From Mesostigma viride (taxonomy: Eukaryota > Streptophyta > Mesostigmatophyceae > Mesostigmatales > Mesostigmataceae), in assembly GCA_009746045.1 (NCBI GenBank), contig RPFO01000027.1, forward strand, positions 193,501-225,000: a DNA stretch of 31,500 nucleotides, in the 5' to 3' direction. A program made the position numbers and the translations under genes. Shown piece by piece: positions 16,746 through 25,231 of the stretch; positions within the stretch are counted from its first letter, which is position 1; every line of letters starts with the position of its first letter. The notes under the pieces are model-generated. The model saw only the letters and a list, made by a program, of their open reading frames with translations, did no database searches and had not been told where the DNA came from.

Positions 16746-17233
16746 AATTAATTAATTAATTAATTAATAAGCACGTGACTGCGTCACGTGGGTGCCAATA
16801 CAGAGTAAAGGAACCTTCAACCAGGCTATATACACAGCGAGAAGGAGGGAGGGCCGCGCCCTAGCTTCTCTCACTGCCGCAGGTGGGCAGGCCACAGAGC
16901 GCTCTCTCCACGGCATGGTGCCGGGGCGCAACACTGTGGGTGCAATACAACCAGTGCAATACCATAGGTAGGCTGACGCATAGCTTATGCTACAAATGTG
17001 AGGTGGGCTCAAGACGTCGGCTAATTAAGGCGCAAGCTGATGGCCACAAGGTGCCAGAGCTAATTGAAGGTACTATAACGCTGTGCGCTAATATCGTTTC
17101 AAGTGCTGTAATGCCTAAGCTATCTCATAATCGATTGCCCCCATCTAGACAACTAGCTGGAGTGCTCTATCCCGGGGAAGCCTGGGGGGGCTTCCACAGT
17201 TTCTTGTTGACATAGAGGTCCCCGCCCCGCCAG
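16746..17233 (-). mobile_element. ORF1-2 element, inverted, 5'-truncated
   Basis: Flanked by CCTATGGTTTT at 16735-16745 and 17234-17244. On the minus strand it begins in the last codons of ORF1 (RGGDLYVNKKLW, about 17230-17195), continues through the same 3' UTR as its host, and ends at the hairpin (16772-16790) and TTAA tail. Because it landed in reverse inside another ORF1-2 copy, the region is a long imperfect palindrome (arms about 15763-16023 and 16966-17233). Confidence 0.87.
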
Positions 17234-17258
17234 CCTATGGTTTTGCACTGGTTGTATT

Positions 17259-17368
17259 AATTAATTAATTAATTAATTAGACTCGTGCTCCCGTTGGGGA
17301 GTCACGGAGCATTAACCCCGATGGATGGATGGGTGGGTGCAAACAATCCTACCGGTCTATGCTATCTA
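17259..17368 (-). mobile_element. RT-B 3' end, 110 bp
   Basis: Flanked by CACTGGTTGTATT at 17246-17258 and 17369-17381. TTAA tail at the left (17259-17278), then the RT-B hairpin (17284-17306; RNA sense CGTG-A-CTCCC-CAAC-GGGAG-CACG) and the GATGGATGGAT block also seen at 23964-24040. Strongly 5'-truncated, with no coding sequence left. Confidence 0.88.
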
Positions 17369-17845
17369 CACTGGTTGTATTGCACCCACAGTGTTGCGCC
17401 CCGGCATGATGCACCATGCCGTGGAGAGAGCGCTCTGTGGCCTGCCCACCTGCGGCAGTGAGAGAAGCTAGGGCCGCCCTCCCTCCTTCTCGCTGTGTAT
17501 ATAGGGTTGAAGGTTCCTTTACTGTGTATTGGCACCCACGTGACGCCGTCACGTGCTTATTATTAATTAATTAATTAATGGCCGACCTACCTCCAGCTCC
17601 GGTAGACCAAGGCGGGCCAGCCGGTGTACTGGAAGGGGGCGGCCATCTACGTCGGCCACAAGCCCTGGCAGGCAACCCCAGCGACCACCGCGACCCCAGC
17701 GACTCCAGACGCCGCCCAGCTTAGGGGAATACAGTAGTAGTAGTAGTAGTAGAACAGTTAGACAGTGGTCTTGTACATGCATGCCTACTACAGGCACTAT
17801 ACCATGCAGCTGTCTTCTGAACATTAATTAGTCATGTACATGTGT

Positions 17846-18843
17846 AGTACTCCTGAACAAGTCTCGCGTGCAGACACGTGAGTAGTACTCCTACACACAG
17901 ATCTCGAGTGATTTATCTAGTACCAAATCCGAAAGGCTTGCATCACTCCCCGGACAGGAGAACTTTTGCGGATGACTGTAGGTGTAAGTTGGCGATGCCA
18001 TGGTATCCGGAGACGTCCGTCCTATAGTCAGCAAAATTGGTGCGAGAGGTCCCCAGTTCGATTCCGGTCGGATTCATTTGCAGATCGCGTTTTCCGCGTT
18101 TTCCGCGGCCTGGCACTGAACGCAAAGGTTTTCACCTTTGCGGAGTGTCTGATCAGAATGTACATGTGTAGTACTCCTACACACAGATCTCGAGTGATTT
18201 ATCTAGTACCAAATCCGAAAGGCTTGCATCACTCCCCGGAAAGGAGAACTTTTGCGGATGACTGTAGGTGTAAGTTGGCGATGCCATGGTAACCGGAGAC
18301 GTCCGTCCTATAGTCAGCGAAAGTTGGTGCGAGAGGTCCCCAGTTCGATTACGGTCGGATTCATTCGCAGATCGCGTTTTTCCGCGTTTTCCGCGGCCCG
18401 GCCCTGAACGCAAACGGTTTTCACCTTTGCGGAGTGCCTGATCAGAATATACGCTTGGCTGATTTCGTTAGTACCGGCTACGCCCCCTTCTAATAAAGAA
18501 GGATCCAGCCGTGTTCAGCCCGTCTCACGTTTCGAGACTGAACAAGTCTCGAGTGGACACGTGTGTAGTACTCCTACACACAGATCTCGAGTGATTTATC
18601 TAGTACCAAATCCGAAAGGCTTGCATCACTCCCCGGAAAGGAGAACTTTTGCGGATGACTGTAGGTGTAAGTTGGCGATGCCATGGTAACCGGAGACGTC
18701 CGTCCTATAGTCAGCCAAAGTTGGTGCGAGAGGTCCCCAGTTCGATTACGGTCGGATTCATTCGCAGATCGCGTTTTTCCGCGTTTTCCGCGGCCCGGCC
18801 CTGAACGCAAACGGTTTTCACCTTTGCGGAGTGCCTGATCAGA
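17846..18843 (+). mobile_element. Three SINE S1 units inserted as one block
   Basis: The block is bounded by a 23-bp direct repeat starting ATTAATTAGTCATG (17823-17845 and 18844-18866), which is single in the uninterrupted sister at 26700. Inside are three S1 units (17919-18159, 18205-18448, 18602-18845), each preceded by the 5' extension GTAGTACTCCTACACACAG..CTCGAGTGATTTATCT. Units 2 and 3 are most alike. A 115-bp spacer separates units 2 and 3. The B-box GTTCGATTCC is intact in unit 1 and reads GTTCGATTAC in units 2 and 3. Confidence 0.8.
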
Positions 18844-18975
18844 ATTAATTAGTCATGTACATGTGTGCCCATGACGCGCCACACACCAGATGATGCCTAG
18901 CTTTATTATTTAAGTTATGTTGTGACTACGCAGAGAGCCACTCTCTGCTGAGAAGCCATGCCTTAGCTTTTGTAT

Positions 18976-19204
18976 CAAGGAGACAACCAGCGCAGGCCAG
19001 AAATCGGGAGAATCCGGACCATCGTAGCTCGAGCCTGCCGTTATCTTGTCCGCGTGTTCGAGTCGTTCAGGATGATGAATATGAATGGTGATGGAAATGT
19101 GTAGCCTTGTGCATTGAAATTATGGCTGGCTTACGTGTAGAGCGACTAGATGACCTAGACGGTGGGGCCGGAAACAGCTTGCTTGATCAGGGCGTGTGTT
19201 TCTT
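18976..19204 (+). mobile_element. Family F repeat (tRNA-like SINE), 229 bp
   Basis: Interrupts the ORF1-1 3' UTR. TTTTGTAT is found at 18968-18975 and 19205-19212 but only once in the intact UTR at 26823-26830. It starts CAAGGAGACAACCAGCGC and carries a B-box-like GTTCGAGTC. The right end is T-rich (TTTCTTTT). The sister fragment is at 14503-14611. Confidence 0.72.
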
Positions 19205-19419
19205 TTTTGTATAGCCATGCTGATCTTCCCCCCCCATGACAGGCTCCCCTTACTGAGTTGGGCGTTGCTTGAGACTCTGGGGGGTGCAGGTGCCCTGCAT
19301 GGTGCACCTAGAGCAAGTGTCAGTTTACATTCCCACCCTTGTGCAGGAAGTACCTTAGAATGTATTAAAAGCCATATGCCCCTTCTCTCTCTTCATATGC
19401 CCCTTCTCTCTTTGCGTTC

Positions 19420-19494
19420 CCGCGTTAAGTTGCGGCGCCGAAGTTTGGGGGGCGACCGCAACTTAAGCATGGGGGCCATCGCAACTTAACGCGG
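19420..19494. repeat. Short palindromic repeat E, copy 1
   Basis: 75 bp with perfect 15-bp inverted ends: CCGCGTTAAGTTGCG at 19420-19434 and CGCAACTTAACGCGG at 19480-19494. A further CCGCAACTTAA lies inside. It resembles a tiny MITE, but I see no target-site duplication. Confidence 0.6.
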
Positions 19495-19516
19495 TAATGA
19501 CTCATTTTGTAGGTGT

Positions 19517-20245
19517 CAGGCCATTTTTGGCCGCGCAGGCAAGGGGGGTACTCAAAACATAATAAATATCAGACACATACGCTGAAATTTTCCAAAAGTT
19601 GGCCCTTGGACCCTACCTACCTAGCACGTAGGCGCATACCTAGCAAAACCCCGAGGTCCCATGGGTTCCGGCTAGCTAGGGGTCGACCTACTAGGGAGCA
19701 AAAATGATCGTCTCAGCGAGCTCTACCGTTTGAGCATATTGGTGTATGGGTTTTCTGAAATTCCGGTTTTCTGAAATCGGTCGTTGGCCGGCGCGACGCG
19801 ATACTGGCACGGCACGGCGCTGGATAGCCGAAGCCTTGTAGTGGTGGCAGACGGCAGCATACTTCCGTACCTAGGGGCAGCACCATCTTGCGGGCAACCC
19901 CCCCCCCTCTATGGTACCTGCGAAAATTTTGACTGCAGATTTGGGTTCAGCTCGCCAAGTGCTATCAGTTTGTCCATCAAACCGTTTCAAAATTCCGACC
20001 ATACACGGAGCTAGCAGAAAATCCAAGTGTTTTGTTGTAAAAAACCCATATCGGCCCGGCACCCTACCTACCTACCCTTTAAGTTAACGGTTTTTGAGGC
20101 TCTGTAACTTCTAACCTAGGGACCCCCTGGGGTCGCGACCAGTGGCAAACATGCTTGTTTTCGCGAGATCTACTCAAATTCAGCGCCGTGTAAATTTTCT
20201 TGTTTTTGAGTACCCCCCTCATTGGCGCAGGAGGCCATTTTTTGC
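19517..20245. mobile_element. Element of about 730 bp with long terminal inverted repeats
   Basis: The left end has GGCCGCGCAGGCAAGGGGGG, TACTCAAAAC and ACGCTGAAATTT (19517-19592). The reverse complement of the right end (about 20180-20245) has TGGCCTCCTGCGCCAATGAG, GGGGGTACTCAAAAACAAG and GGCGCTGAATTTG. The inverted match extends about 70 bp with small indels. I see no transposase or other coding region inside, so it is a non-autonomous, MITE-like element. Family unknown, and exact termini and TSD uncertain. Confidence 0.6.
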
Positions 20246-20502
20246 CAACTGGTCCGGACCCGCTACGTGATTTTAGGCGGCAAAATACGCAAGCCCCACT
20301 GGCGCGCAAATTTCCCCGCCTGCTGGCCGCTTAGGTGAAAAGCGCGAATGCAACCTTACAAATTCAGTTTTGCAGCCTGCGGGCTGCGGTACATAAGAAT
20401 CCACGACCATGCAGGGTCTGTAATTGATACATCTTGCCGGAAATAATTACCACCATCATCATGCCGACGGCACCACAGAAGGGCGGCAAAGACAAGGTCG
20501 TT

Positions 20503-20535
20503 GAGGCCACAGGCAGTCTCGCTGCCTGTGGCCTC
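20503..20535. other. Perfect 14-bp hairpin
   Basis: GAGGCCACAGGCAG, loop TCTCG, then CTGCCTGTGGCCTC: 14 perfect base pairs with a 5-nt loop. It lies in an otherwise unassigned stretch (20246-20890) that also holds a 128-codon minus-strand open frame (20356-20742) with no motif I recognise. There is no T-run to make it a terminator. Confidence 0.75.
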
Positions 20536-20892
20536 CATGCTGTTATTATAGCCGGTGTTTACATGCAGGCCATTGACAGTAAATGAACTGAAGCTTCCCT
20601 CACGACTGTTCCAATTTTTTGTCACAGTCAAACGTGAAGCCGGTCGGCAATTAAGTAACCCGCCAAAAAGAGAGCCGAAGTCAGAGGGTAAAAACACACA
20701 TTTGTGGTATAAAACGCAGGCACTCACTGCGTGGCTGCCCACGGCGTGTTTTGCTGCCCGCCTTTGTCCAAAATATCTGGCCTGGAAAATGGACTGTGGC
20801 CGGCTTTGACGCTGCAGCTGGATCGGGCTTGACGAGAGCTGTCGAATGCCGTATAGAAGTCCGTCAAGAGGAGGTGGTCGGCTGCTAGCCTA

Positions 20893-20975
20893 ATTCTACC
20901 GTTAAGTTGCGTTCCCGAGTTAAGTTGCGGCGCAAAGTTTTAGGGGGCGATCGAAACTTAAAGCGGGAATGACGT
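20893..20975. repeat. Short repeat E, copy 2 (diverged)
   Basis: GCGTTCCCGAGTTAAGTTGC, then GGCGCAAAGTTTTAGGGGGC and GAAACTTAAAGCGGGA: the same order and orientation as 19415-19475. Its inverted ends are imperfect. The two copies lie 1.4 kb apart in direct orientation around the TIR element. Confidence 0.55.
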
Positions 20976-21507
20976 AGGGCGTGTGCTTGCAGGAAAAGAT
21001 CGTGTTCGCACTTCAGAGCCCGACAGCCCGGTCTTGAAAGTTTAGAAGCTGTTCGTCTCCCTGCTCAAGCGTTAGAGGCTGGTCGACCGAGTCGCATCAT
21101 GGCGAGCCGCCGAGGTCATAGGTGTCCTGTGTCGGCAGTGTGCGCTCCGCTCGACAACGACATAGGATAACGCGCAAAATGGACGACGATGAACCGCCAG
21201 GCAAAGCGGTGTCTGTAAGAAGGCAGGCTCGGGAAAAAAAGGTTTAATATATGTCTACCTCCTCGCCTGTTCCTAAATATATTGGCCGGGTGCGCCTATG
21301 CGTTGGCAGCGTTCGGGCAGCAAAGGAATTGAAATGAGGGGAAAACAGTTTTGGGGTTTCATAATATAGAAATAAGTCGTAAATCGAGGCCAAGAGCAGA
21401 GTCGTTTGCGTGAGCGAAGCTGGGGAGTTCAACCCTACTTAGACCTCGAGGTACCTTGCTGTATAATATCGTACTCCCAGCATTTGCAATAAGCATATCT
21501 GTTCAAA
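20976..21507. other. Upstream region of RING copy 2
   Basis: Presumed promoter and 5' UTR of the gene at 21508. No repeat or coding segment recognised, and no convincing core promoter word. Confidence 0.4.
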
Positions 21508-22530
21508 ATGCCGGGAGTGCCTGACACCAGAATCGTGGATCGCGACAAGCTCGACCCGGACCTTTTCTGCGCCATTTGCACGGAACTCGTCCACAGGGAC
21601 AAGGCACTGCTGACGAGACGCTGCGGCCACCTGTTTTGCGCCGACTGCCTCACCGCGACGAACAATAATGCATGCCCGTTCGACCGACAACCCCTGGATG
21701 CCGACACCTTTCAGGTGCCCCTGATTACCTCCTCCCCATTTGTTTATCGAATGCTTGGCAAGGTGATCGTGCGCTGCCCGAGATCATCGGACTGCGAGTG
21801 GCAGGGAGAGATCTCGGACGAGGCCGACCACCTGCGCATGTGCAAGTACCTGACCGTCCAGCAGACGCAGACCTGGTGCGTGCGGCCGGACTGCCAGCAC
21901 CTGAACGAATACTGCAAGCACCTGGAAGATCTGAACAAGGTCCTCGAGGAGAAATGCAGCCTACTGGAGCGGCAGCTCGCCGTGCGGCCCGCGCCGGCAG
22001 CATTAACGTCCAGTGATGTAAACAGCGATGTCATTGGCCACACCTCCCCCTCTCCACCCTTTCAGGGTCCTAATAATATCACGGATCGCGCTTCCAGCAG
22101 CGAGCCTGTGACTGATGGCAGCAGGCGATCCGACCCCAGCACCCAATCGAATGACGGCGCCCGCTTTGATTACGATACTTGCTCTCCTGTTGGCGGCCGG
22201 ACTTGCTCTCCTGTCGTCCTGGGCGCCTGGATTGGCCAGTGTGCGACAGGCCGCCCGTTGGATGTGGACGCGGCCCGCGTATTCAGCAAGGTCATCTCTT
22301 TTGGCACTCCACTGCTCAAGGCCCGCCGAGAGGAGGGCAGTGGCCACGGCCGGGGCACCGCCCCTGCCTCCCCTGACTTGGTGGCGGCCAGTGGCCATGG
22401 CCGGGCTATGACCGGCTTGTATTACGAGGTTCTCTTTGTTCTATCGACCGCCCTGTTCTCGGGTTGGTTCACGGAGCGGCAGCGCACGCAACTGCGCAAG
22501 CTGCTGGATTCCATCACAGCGCCCTCATAA
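21508..22530 (+). CDS. RING / TRAF-type zinc-finger protein (copy 2)
   Basis: Single-exon paralogue of the gene at 12631, 340 aa. RING ligands are C21, C24, C39, H41, C44, C47, C56 and D59 (CPFD). The TRAF-type finger is C90, C96, H108, C112. A coiled-coil helix follows (NEYCKHLEDLNKVLEEKCS and on). The linker is longer than in copy 1 and rich in Ser/Pro. The shared C-terminal domain has LGAWIGQC, LYYEVLFVLSTALFSGWFT and LRKLLDSI. It is expanded by two internal tandem duplications: TCSPV twice (22176-22215) and a SGHGR segment twice (about 22334-22410). Likely a cytosolic E3 ligase by domain content; substrate unknown. The 3' end of the gene is echoed downstream (22634-23083). Confidence 0.88.
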   Translation: MPGVPDTRIVDRDKLDPDLFCAICTELVHRDKALLTRRCGHLFCADCLTATNNNACPFDRQPLDADTFQVPLITSSPFVYRMLGKVIVRCPRSSDCEWQGEISDEADHLRMCKYLTVQQTQTWCVRPDCQHLNEYCKHLEDLNKVLEEKCSLLERQLAVRPAPAALTSSDVNSDVIGHTSPSPPFQGPNNITDRASSSEPVTDGSRRSDPSTQSNDGARFDYDTCSPVGGRTCSPVVLGAWIGQCATGRPLDVDAARVFSKVISFGTPLLKARREEGSGHGRGTAPASPDLVAASGHGRAMTGLYYEVLFVLSTALFSGWFTERQRTQLRKLLDSITAPS

Positions 22531-22633
22531 AATGGACATGCTGTTGATACATGTTGGGCCGCCGTGCATCCACGCTTACTATATCTTGCCAGCGTTCAAC
22601 CGCCATGCGTCCACGAATAGTTGTCGATCCTGA

Positions 22634-23083
22634 TGTTCACGGAACGACATGGTGGATAGAGCTCTGCGCAAAATGTTGGACACTGTCACAGCGTAGTTCT
22701 CATGCTCGGTGGATTTTATTCCGGTAGAAAATGCTTTTGTATAGTAAGACTAAGATCGATTAAATTCTCGAAATTGGTTCATATGGAGCTTGAGGCAGCT
22801 CTGCGCGCAGACCATTGAACTCCATCACATGCAACGTGGCCCTCTCGAGTGATGGAAATGCTTTTGTTTGTAACTGACCCATGTCAAGTTCTTGGCTTGG
22901 TTCACGGGCCGACCACGGGTGCATGGCTGTAGATGCGGATCGATCGACTGTCAGGCATCACAGCGCCCTACCTTGTAAGATATTGCCTTGGTAAGAATAT
23001 GCAAGTTTTTTTTCTTGATTCACGGGTCGGCCGGGCGGCAGCACTTGCGACTGCAACTAGTTCTGGCCAGATTCCATGCATGA
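22634..23083 (+). repeat. Four decayed tandem copies of the RING copy 2 3' end
   Basis: The parent is 22463-22530, encoding WFTERQRTQLRKLLDSITAPS-stop (about 68 bp). Copies are at 22634-22696 (still reads ALRKMLDTVTA-stop after a frameshift), 22774-22831, 22896-22970 (TTCACGGGCCG to CATCACAGCGCCCT) and 23015-23083 (TTCACGGGTCGGC to GATTCCATGCATG). Spacers of 60-80 bp share AAATGCTTTTGTnT, so the unit is about 120-140 bp. None has an open frame. Confidence 0.75.
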
Positions 23084-23104
23084 TGACTACACCCACATGC
23101 ATGA

Positions 23105-23393
23105 ATTGAATTGAATTGAATTGTAACATAACTCCGTTGGGAGTATATGTAGCACATAGCCCTTGAGAGGGGGCATATGGCCTATCATACATCCTAAGCT
23201 ACTTCCTGCAAGGGTGGGGATGTAAAGGACCCTTGCTCTAGGTGCACCAGGGCACTTGCATCCCCATGATCTTCAAGCTATGCCCAGCGAAGGGGGAGCC
23301 TGTCATGGGGGGGAAGATCAGCATAGCTATACAAAAGCTAGGGCATGGCGTCTCAGCAGAGAGTTACTCCCTGCATGGGCACAACATAACTAA
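23105..23393 (-). mobile_element. ORF1-1 3' UTR, 5'-truncated, with pentamer tail
   Basis: ATGCATGA occurs at 23097-23104 and 23394-23401. The tail is (ATTGA)n (23105-23122), not TTAA. Then comes the hairpin (23126-23150, ACTCC-CAAC-GGAGT with ACATA/TATGT arms) and the ORF1-1 3' UTR up to CATAACTAAAT. No coding sequence. Confidence 0.78.
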
Positions 23394-23689
23394 ATGCATG
23401 AGAGGGTATGTATCGCCCGTGATATCAATTCAATCATAAGATATCAATTATTTACTTACAGCTCTTGTGCTATATTATGCTTGGTGTGATCCAACATGCA
23501 CACATGTGCGTAAATTAGCCCTAGTAGCAAGTACCAGTTTGATTATCATTAAAGTGAGACAACTGTTCCTGGACGCAGGGTGTTCCAACGTTGTGTAAAA
23601 AGTAGAAGAATAGAGTTTTAGGTGTTTTCATCAACTCTACGGGTTCATTAATGCTCAGTGGCGCCCCAACAGGACGCATGCAAGTGAAT

Positions 23690-23860
23690 GCAATGGAAAT
23701 TGTGCACATGGATGGAGAGCGAGTCCTCTGTGGCCTGCCCACTTGAGGCAGTGAGAGAAGCTACTAAGACCGCCCTCCCGGCCTCCTCGCAATGTGCATA
23801 GGGGTTGAAGGTTCCTTTGAAGGTTCCGTTGGTACCCACTTAACGCAGTCCAGTAACGAG
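23690..23860 (+). mobile_element. ORF1-2 3' end, old copy
   Basis: TGGCCTGCCCACTTGAGGCA, GTGAGAGAAGC, CGCCCTCC, CTCCTCGCAATGTGCATAGG and GGTTGAAGGTTCCTTT match the ORF1-2 3' UTR. The hairpin has decayed (CACTTAACGCAGTC) and the tail is lost. TTGAAGGTTCC is locally duplicated. 23402-23689 is unassigned. Confidence 0.7.
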
Positions 23861-23942
23861 CTACTTGCATCCAATAACGAGAATCATGCACCTCTTGAGG
23901 TTCACGTCGACTGTGGGTAAGAGCTAGCTAGGCAACGGTGGT

Positions 23943-24705
23943 AATTAATTAATTAATTATTTAGACTCGTGATCCCGTTGGGGAGTCACGGAGCATCAAC
24001 CCCGATGGATGGATGGATGGGTGCAAACAGTCCTACCGGTCTAATCTATCTCCAACAGCTATGTACAACATCTATCTACAAAATCTATCAACGTCAACTC
24101 TACCCTAGGGGACCTGTCTGGCGTGCTTCCCGTATGTTTGCACACGCGGGCGGCTTCCGGGCCACGGGAGGGGGCTCGTTGTCCTCTATGACCTGGGCCC
24201 ACTTGGCCTTGTCCATCATCTTTTTCCGCATCACGGAGAGGTCTAGGCCCCCCATGTCCTCTACTAGCTGTTCTTTGAAGGTGCGGGCCTTGCGGCGTCT
24301 AGCATCACGGGCCCCGGCCCACGTAAGGAGGTGCCGGCCAGGCTGAGCTGGGCGCAGTCGCGCGGGGGGGCCACGTGAGGTGTCTACCTGGTTGGTGCGA
24401 GCTAAGTGCCCTACTAGCTGCAGGCGCCGCTGCTTAATGGTGCTGGTGACATATGGCATGCCGAGGTACAGGTCCTCGTTGCGAACATGAGCAGCATAGC
24501 CTACTCTGAAAATGGATCGCAGCATATTGGTGACCGCGCCATCCAGCTTTCGGGCCAGGTCGGCGGTGAGGGTCCACGTCTTGGCCCCATACGTCAGAAC
24601 AGGAAGGACAAGGACCTTAAACAGGTCCTGTTTCTCGATCTTGCCCAGGGGCAATACATGACGAAGGTAATTGCTTTCAGGTTGTGCTCTCATGGTTGGA
24701 TTCAA
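23943..24705 (-). mobile_element. RT-B retrotransposon, 5'-truncated, open RT C-terminus
   Basis: TTAA tail (23943-23960), hairpin (23968-23990), then on the minus strand an uninterrupted 201-codon frame (24705-24100) for the C-terminal part of a LINE reverse transcriptase: GKIEKQDLFKVLVLPVLTYG, KTWTLTADLARKLDGAVTNM, HVRNEDLYLGMPYV and LQLVGHLARTNQV. It is homologous to RT-A but clearly distinct, and its 3' UTR and hairpin differ. The YADD domain is lost to 5' truncation. A GGTAATT at each side could be the TSD but is confounded by the tail. Confidence 0.85.
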
Positions 24706-25231
24706 GATTAAGCCCGTTCAGGCGCGTCAATGCGGGAAGAAACTAGTCGCATGTGCGGTGGTGGGCGGGCAGCCATGTACATCATGCAAGTACCAATGAA
24801 TGTACTATGTAGCATGCATGTTGTCATTACTTATAATTAATTAATTAATTAATTAATTAATTAATTAATTAATTAATTAATTAATAGACACGTGACTGCG
24901 TCACGTGAGCATAAGTCCTCAGTGGGAGGGGAACATGGGATGGAATGGAGGATGTAAGCTATAGCCAGTACTTATAACTGACTGAAGCCACGAGCCACGA
25001 GCCACGAGCGAACATGGCTGACGGCGGAGCTCAGAACTTTTGCGTCTGAGCCCCAAATGCAGTCAGATCACTTGCAACCGATGCGTCTTTTCTAGGCGCA
25101 TCTGCTACTATCGTCGGTTGTACAGCTGTAACGCAGTAGTGTGACCAGCCTGCAGCTATTACGCAAAGCACCACGGCGTCTTTCTAAGGCGCATACGCTG
25201 ATATATTTTCCCGACGCCATTACGCACTACT

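Larger units (their letters stand above)
15415..17577 (+). mobile_element. ORF1-2 element, 5'-truncated, itself carrying three insertions
   Basis: Flanked by ATGGCCGACCT at 15404-15414 and 17578-17588. Starts inside ORF1 (CRVILRRFDMPPEETPES), runs in slightly broken frames through DDDLTPAQQQQRRDQWPDYI and PQVYWRSGDLYVNKKL to a stop near 15826. A 3' UTR then ends with hairpin CACGTGAC-GCC-GTCACGTG (17537-17555) and a TTAA tail. No reverse transcriptase of its own lies between ORF1 and tail. Nested inside are RT-A (16024-16727), inverted ORF1-2 (16746-17233) and RT-B (17259-17368). Confidence 0.85.
15395..19405 (+). mobile_element. 5'-truncated ORF1-1 element split by nested insertions
   Basis: The outer element of a nest. 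Its own sequence is 15395-15414, 17589-17822 (end of ORF1, VYWKGAAIYVGHKPW-like), 17823-17845, 18867-18975 and 19213-19405 (3' UTR, up to the GGCCATATGCCCC block, without the hairpin). The intact order is seen at 26455-27000. Insertions inside it are ORF1-2 (15415-17577), the S1 trimer (17846-18843) and family F (18976-19204), each with a target-site duplication. Confidence 0.8.

Noticed and set aside
15763-17233. Large palindrome as a hairpin element or replication structure
   Set aside because: Explained by an inverted ORF1-2 copy landing in another ORF1-2 copy, with TSD CCTATGGTTTT.
18177-18810. Duplicated 78-aa proteins of the RNRTGDLSHQL type
   Set aside because: Antisense translation of the tRNA-like B-box region of SINE S1.
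17919-18845. Functional tRNA genes in the S1 units
   Set aside because: A B-box is present, but the anticodon arm and a proper acceptor stem are missing, and the units are repetitive.
20356-20742. 128-aa minus-strand frame containing NGLHVNTGYNNSM
   Set aside because: Possibly an exon, but I recognise no family, it spans the perfect hairpin, and no splice partner was found. Left uncalled.
19415-20975. LTR retrotransposon with repeat E as LTRs
   Set aside because: The repeats are about 60-75 bp, do not begin TG or end CA, and enclose no gag or pol.
23943-24705. Intact reverse transcriptase gene
   Set aside because: The 201-codon frame is only the C-terminal part; the catalytic YADD domain is missing.
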